Notes under the pieces: model-generated
Databases searched by the model: none
Told to the model about the DNA's origin: nothing
What the model saw: only the letters and a program-made list of their open reading frames with translations
Assembly: GCA_943328885.2 (NCBI GenBank)
Contig: CALQBT020000007.1
Coordinates: forward strand, 1-18,084
Direction of reading: 5' to 3'
DNA: 18,084 nt
DNA from: Bordetella parapertussis
GTDB taxonomy: Bacteria; Pseudomonadota; Gammaproteobacteria; Burkholderiales; Burkholderiaceae_C
Part shown: piece by piece, positions 17,604-18,084 of the stretch
Numbering within the stretch: position 1 is the stretch's first letter
Layout of the letters: the number at the start of each line of letters is the position of its first letter
Translations under genes and position numbers: made by a program

Positions 17604-18084
17604 ATGACCGACACCACTGTCTTCCAAGCCCGCCAGATCCTGACGATGAACCCTGCCAGGCCCAGGGCCACCCATGTGGCGGTGCGCGAGGGCCGCATCC
17701 TGGGCGTCGGCACGGCCGCCGACCTGGCCGGCTGGGGGCCACACCGGCTCGACACCCGATTCGCCGACCAGGTGTTGATGCCCGGGCTGGTCGAAGGCCA
17801 CAGCCACCTGATGGCAGGCACTTTCTGGCGCTATGTGTACGGCGGCTACTTCGATGCCACCGACCCGGCCGGCAAGGTCTGGCCGGGCCTGAAGACGCTG
17901 GACGCCGTGGTGGCTGCGCTCGGCGTGGCGGCCAGCACCAGCGACGGGCCGGTGACGGGCTGGGGCTTCGACCCGATCTACTTCGGCGAGCGCCGCTGCC
18001 ACCGCGATGACCTGGACCGCGTCAGCCAGACCCGCCCGGTCGGCGTGATGCACGCCAGCGGCCACATCCTCAACGTCAACAGCG
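17604..18084 (+). CDS. YtcJ-type metal-dependent amidohydrolase, 5' part (cut by window end)
   Basis: From ATG 17604 (MTDTTVFQARQILTMNPARP) the frame is open to the last base, giving 160 residues of a protein usually 530-600 long. The start has the amidohydrolase composite domain: a small beta-sandwich with VAVREGRILGVGTAADL, then VLMPGLVEGHSHLM, in which H66 and H68 are the HxH metal ligands of the first barrel strand. The following GPVTGWGFDPIYFGE and the later HASGHILNVNS are typical of the Amidohydro_3/YtcJ group, which hydrolyses amide-like or related bonds of largely unknown substrates. The remaining metal ligands lie beyond the window. The gene follows the GST by 141 nt, across a hairpin, so it may have its own promoter. 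Confidence 0.88.
   Translation, partial: MTDTTVFQARQILTMNPARPRATHVAVREGRILGVGTAADLAGWGPHRLDTRFADQVLMPGLVEGHSHLMAGTFWRYVYGGYFDATDPAGKVWPGLKTLDAVVAALGVAASTSDGPVTGWGFDPIYFGERRCHRDDLDRVSQTRPVGVMHASGHILNVNS

Noticed and set aside
17526..18065. 179-codon minus-strand frame at the right edge
   Set aside because: Antisense to the amidohydrolase, whose HxH motif and N-terminal domain are clear on the plus strand.

Overview
The window is very GC-rich (by eye about two thirds G+C, with third positions mostly G or C). It is densely packed with genes for acyl-CoA metabolism and solute uptake. Codon use, the Bug/TctC-type binding protein, the Liv-type ABC operon carrying an acyl-CoA ligase, and the GC-rich palindromes after stop codons all suggest a betaproteobacterium of the order Burkholderiales (Rubrivivax/Leptothrix-like). 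That placement is inference. I see no rRNA, tRNA, CRISPR array, insertion sequence or phage gene.

Region 1 (1-4540, plus strand) is a compact catabolic operon. It holds a biotin-dependent acyl-CoA carboxylase alpha subunit (30-2048), an HMG-CoA-lyase-like DRE-TIM lyase overlapping it by 4 nt (2045-3004), and an acyl-CoA ligase (3020-4540). The order carboxylase alpha then lyase resembles leucine/isovalerate (liu) or acyclic-terpene (atu) operons. The carboxyltransferase subunit is not in the window and may lie just upstream.

Region 2 (4593-15351, minus strand) is a nine-gene array, read from right to left: LivG ATPase, long-chain-type acyl-CoA ligase, LivH permease, LivM permease, LivF ATPase, periplasmic binding protein (LivK type), alanine dehydrogenase, family III CoA-transferase, and a second, unlike LivM. 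The first four genes overlap or nearly touch. Further down are intergenic stem-loops: a related palindromic repeat after the stops of LivM2 and LivF, a perfect 14-bp hairpin before ald, and a terminator-like hairpin after ald. The array is therefore probably divided into more than one transcript. A hairpin separates its end from the convergent Region 1.

Region 3 (15352-15868) is the divergent gap. It contains a 45-codon remnant of a fumarylacetoacetate-hydrolase-family gene with its middle deleted.

Region 4 (15869-18084, plus strand) holds a tripartite-tricarboxylate-type (Bug) periplasmic binding protein, a glutathione S-transferase-like protein, and the start of a YtcJ-type amidohydrolase cut off by the window edge.

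Taken together, the locus looks like a carboxylic-acid uptake and activation module. An ABC importer brings in an acid; two ligases and one CoA-transferase give three ways of making its thioester; the carboxylase and lyase could shorten a branched acyl chain. The substrate cannot be read from the sequence. I found no clearly new multi-gene system. The most unusual points are the paired palindromic repeats, the lyase with an altered active-site loop, the gutted FAH gene, the mismatched second LivM and the CoA-transferase tail.
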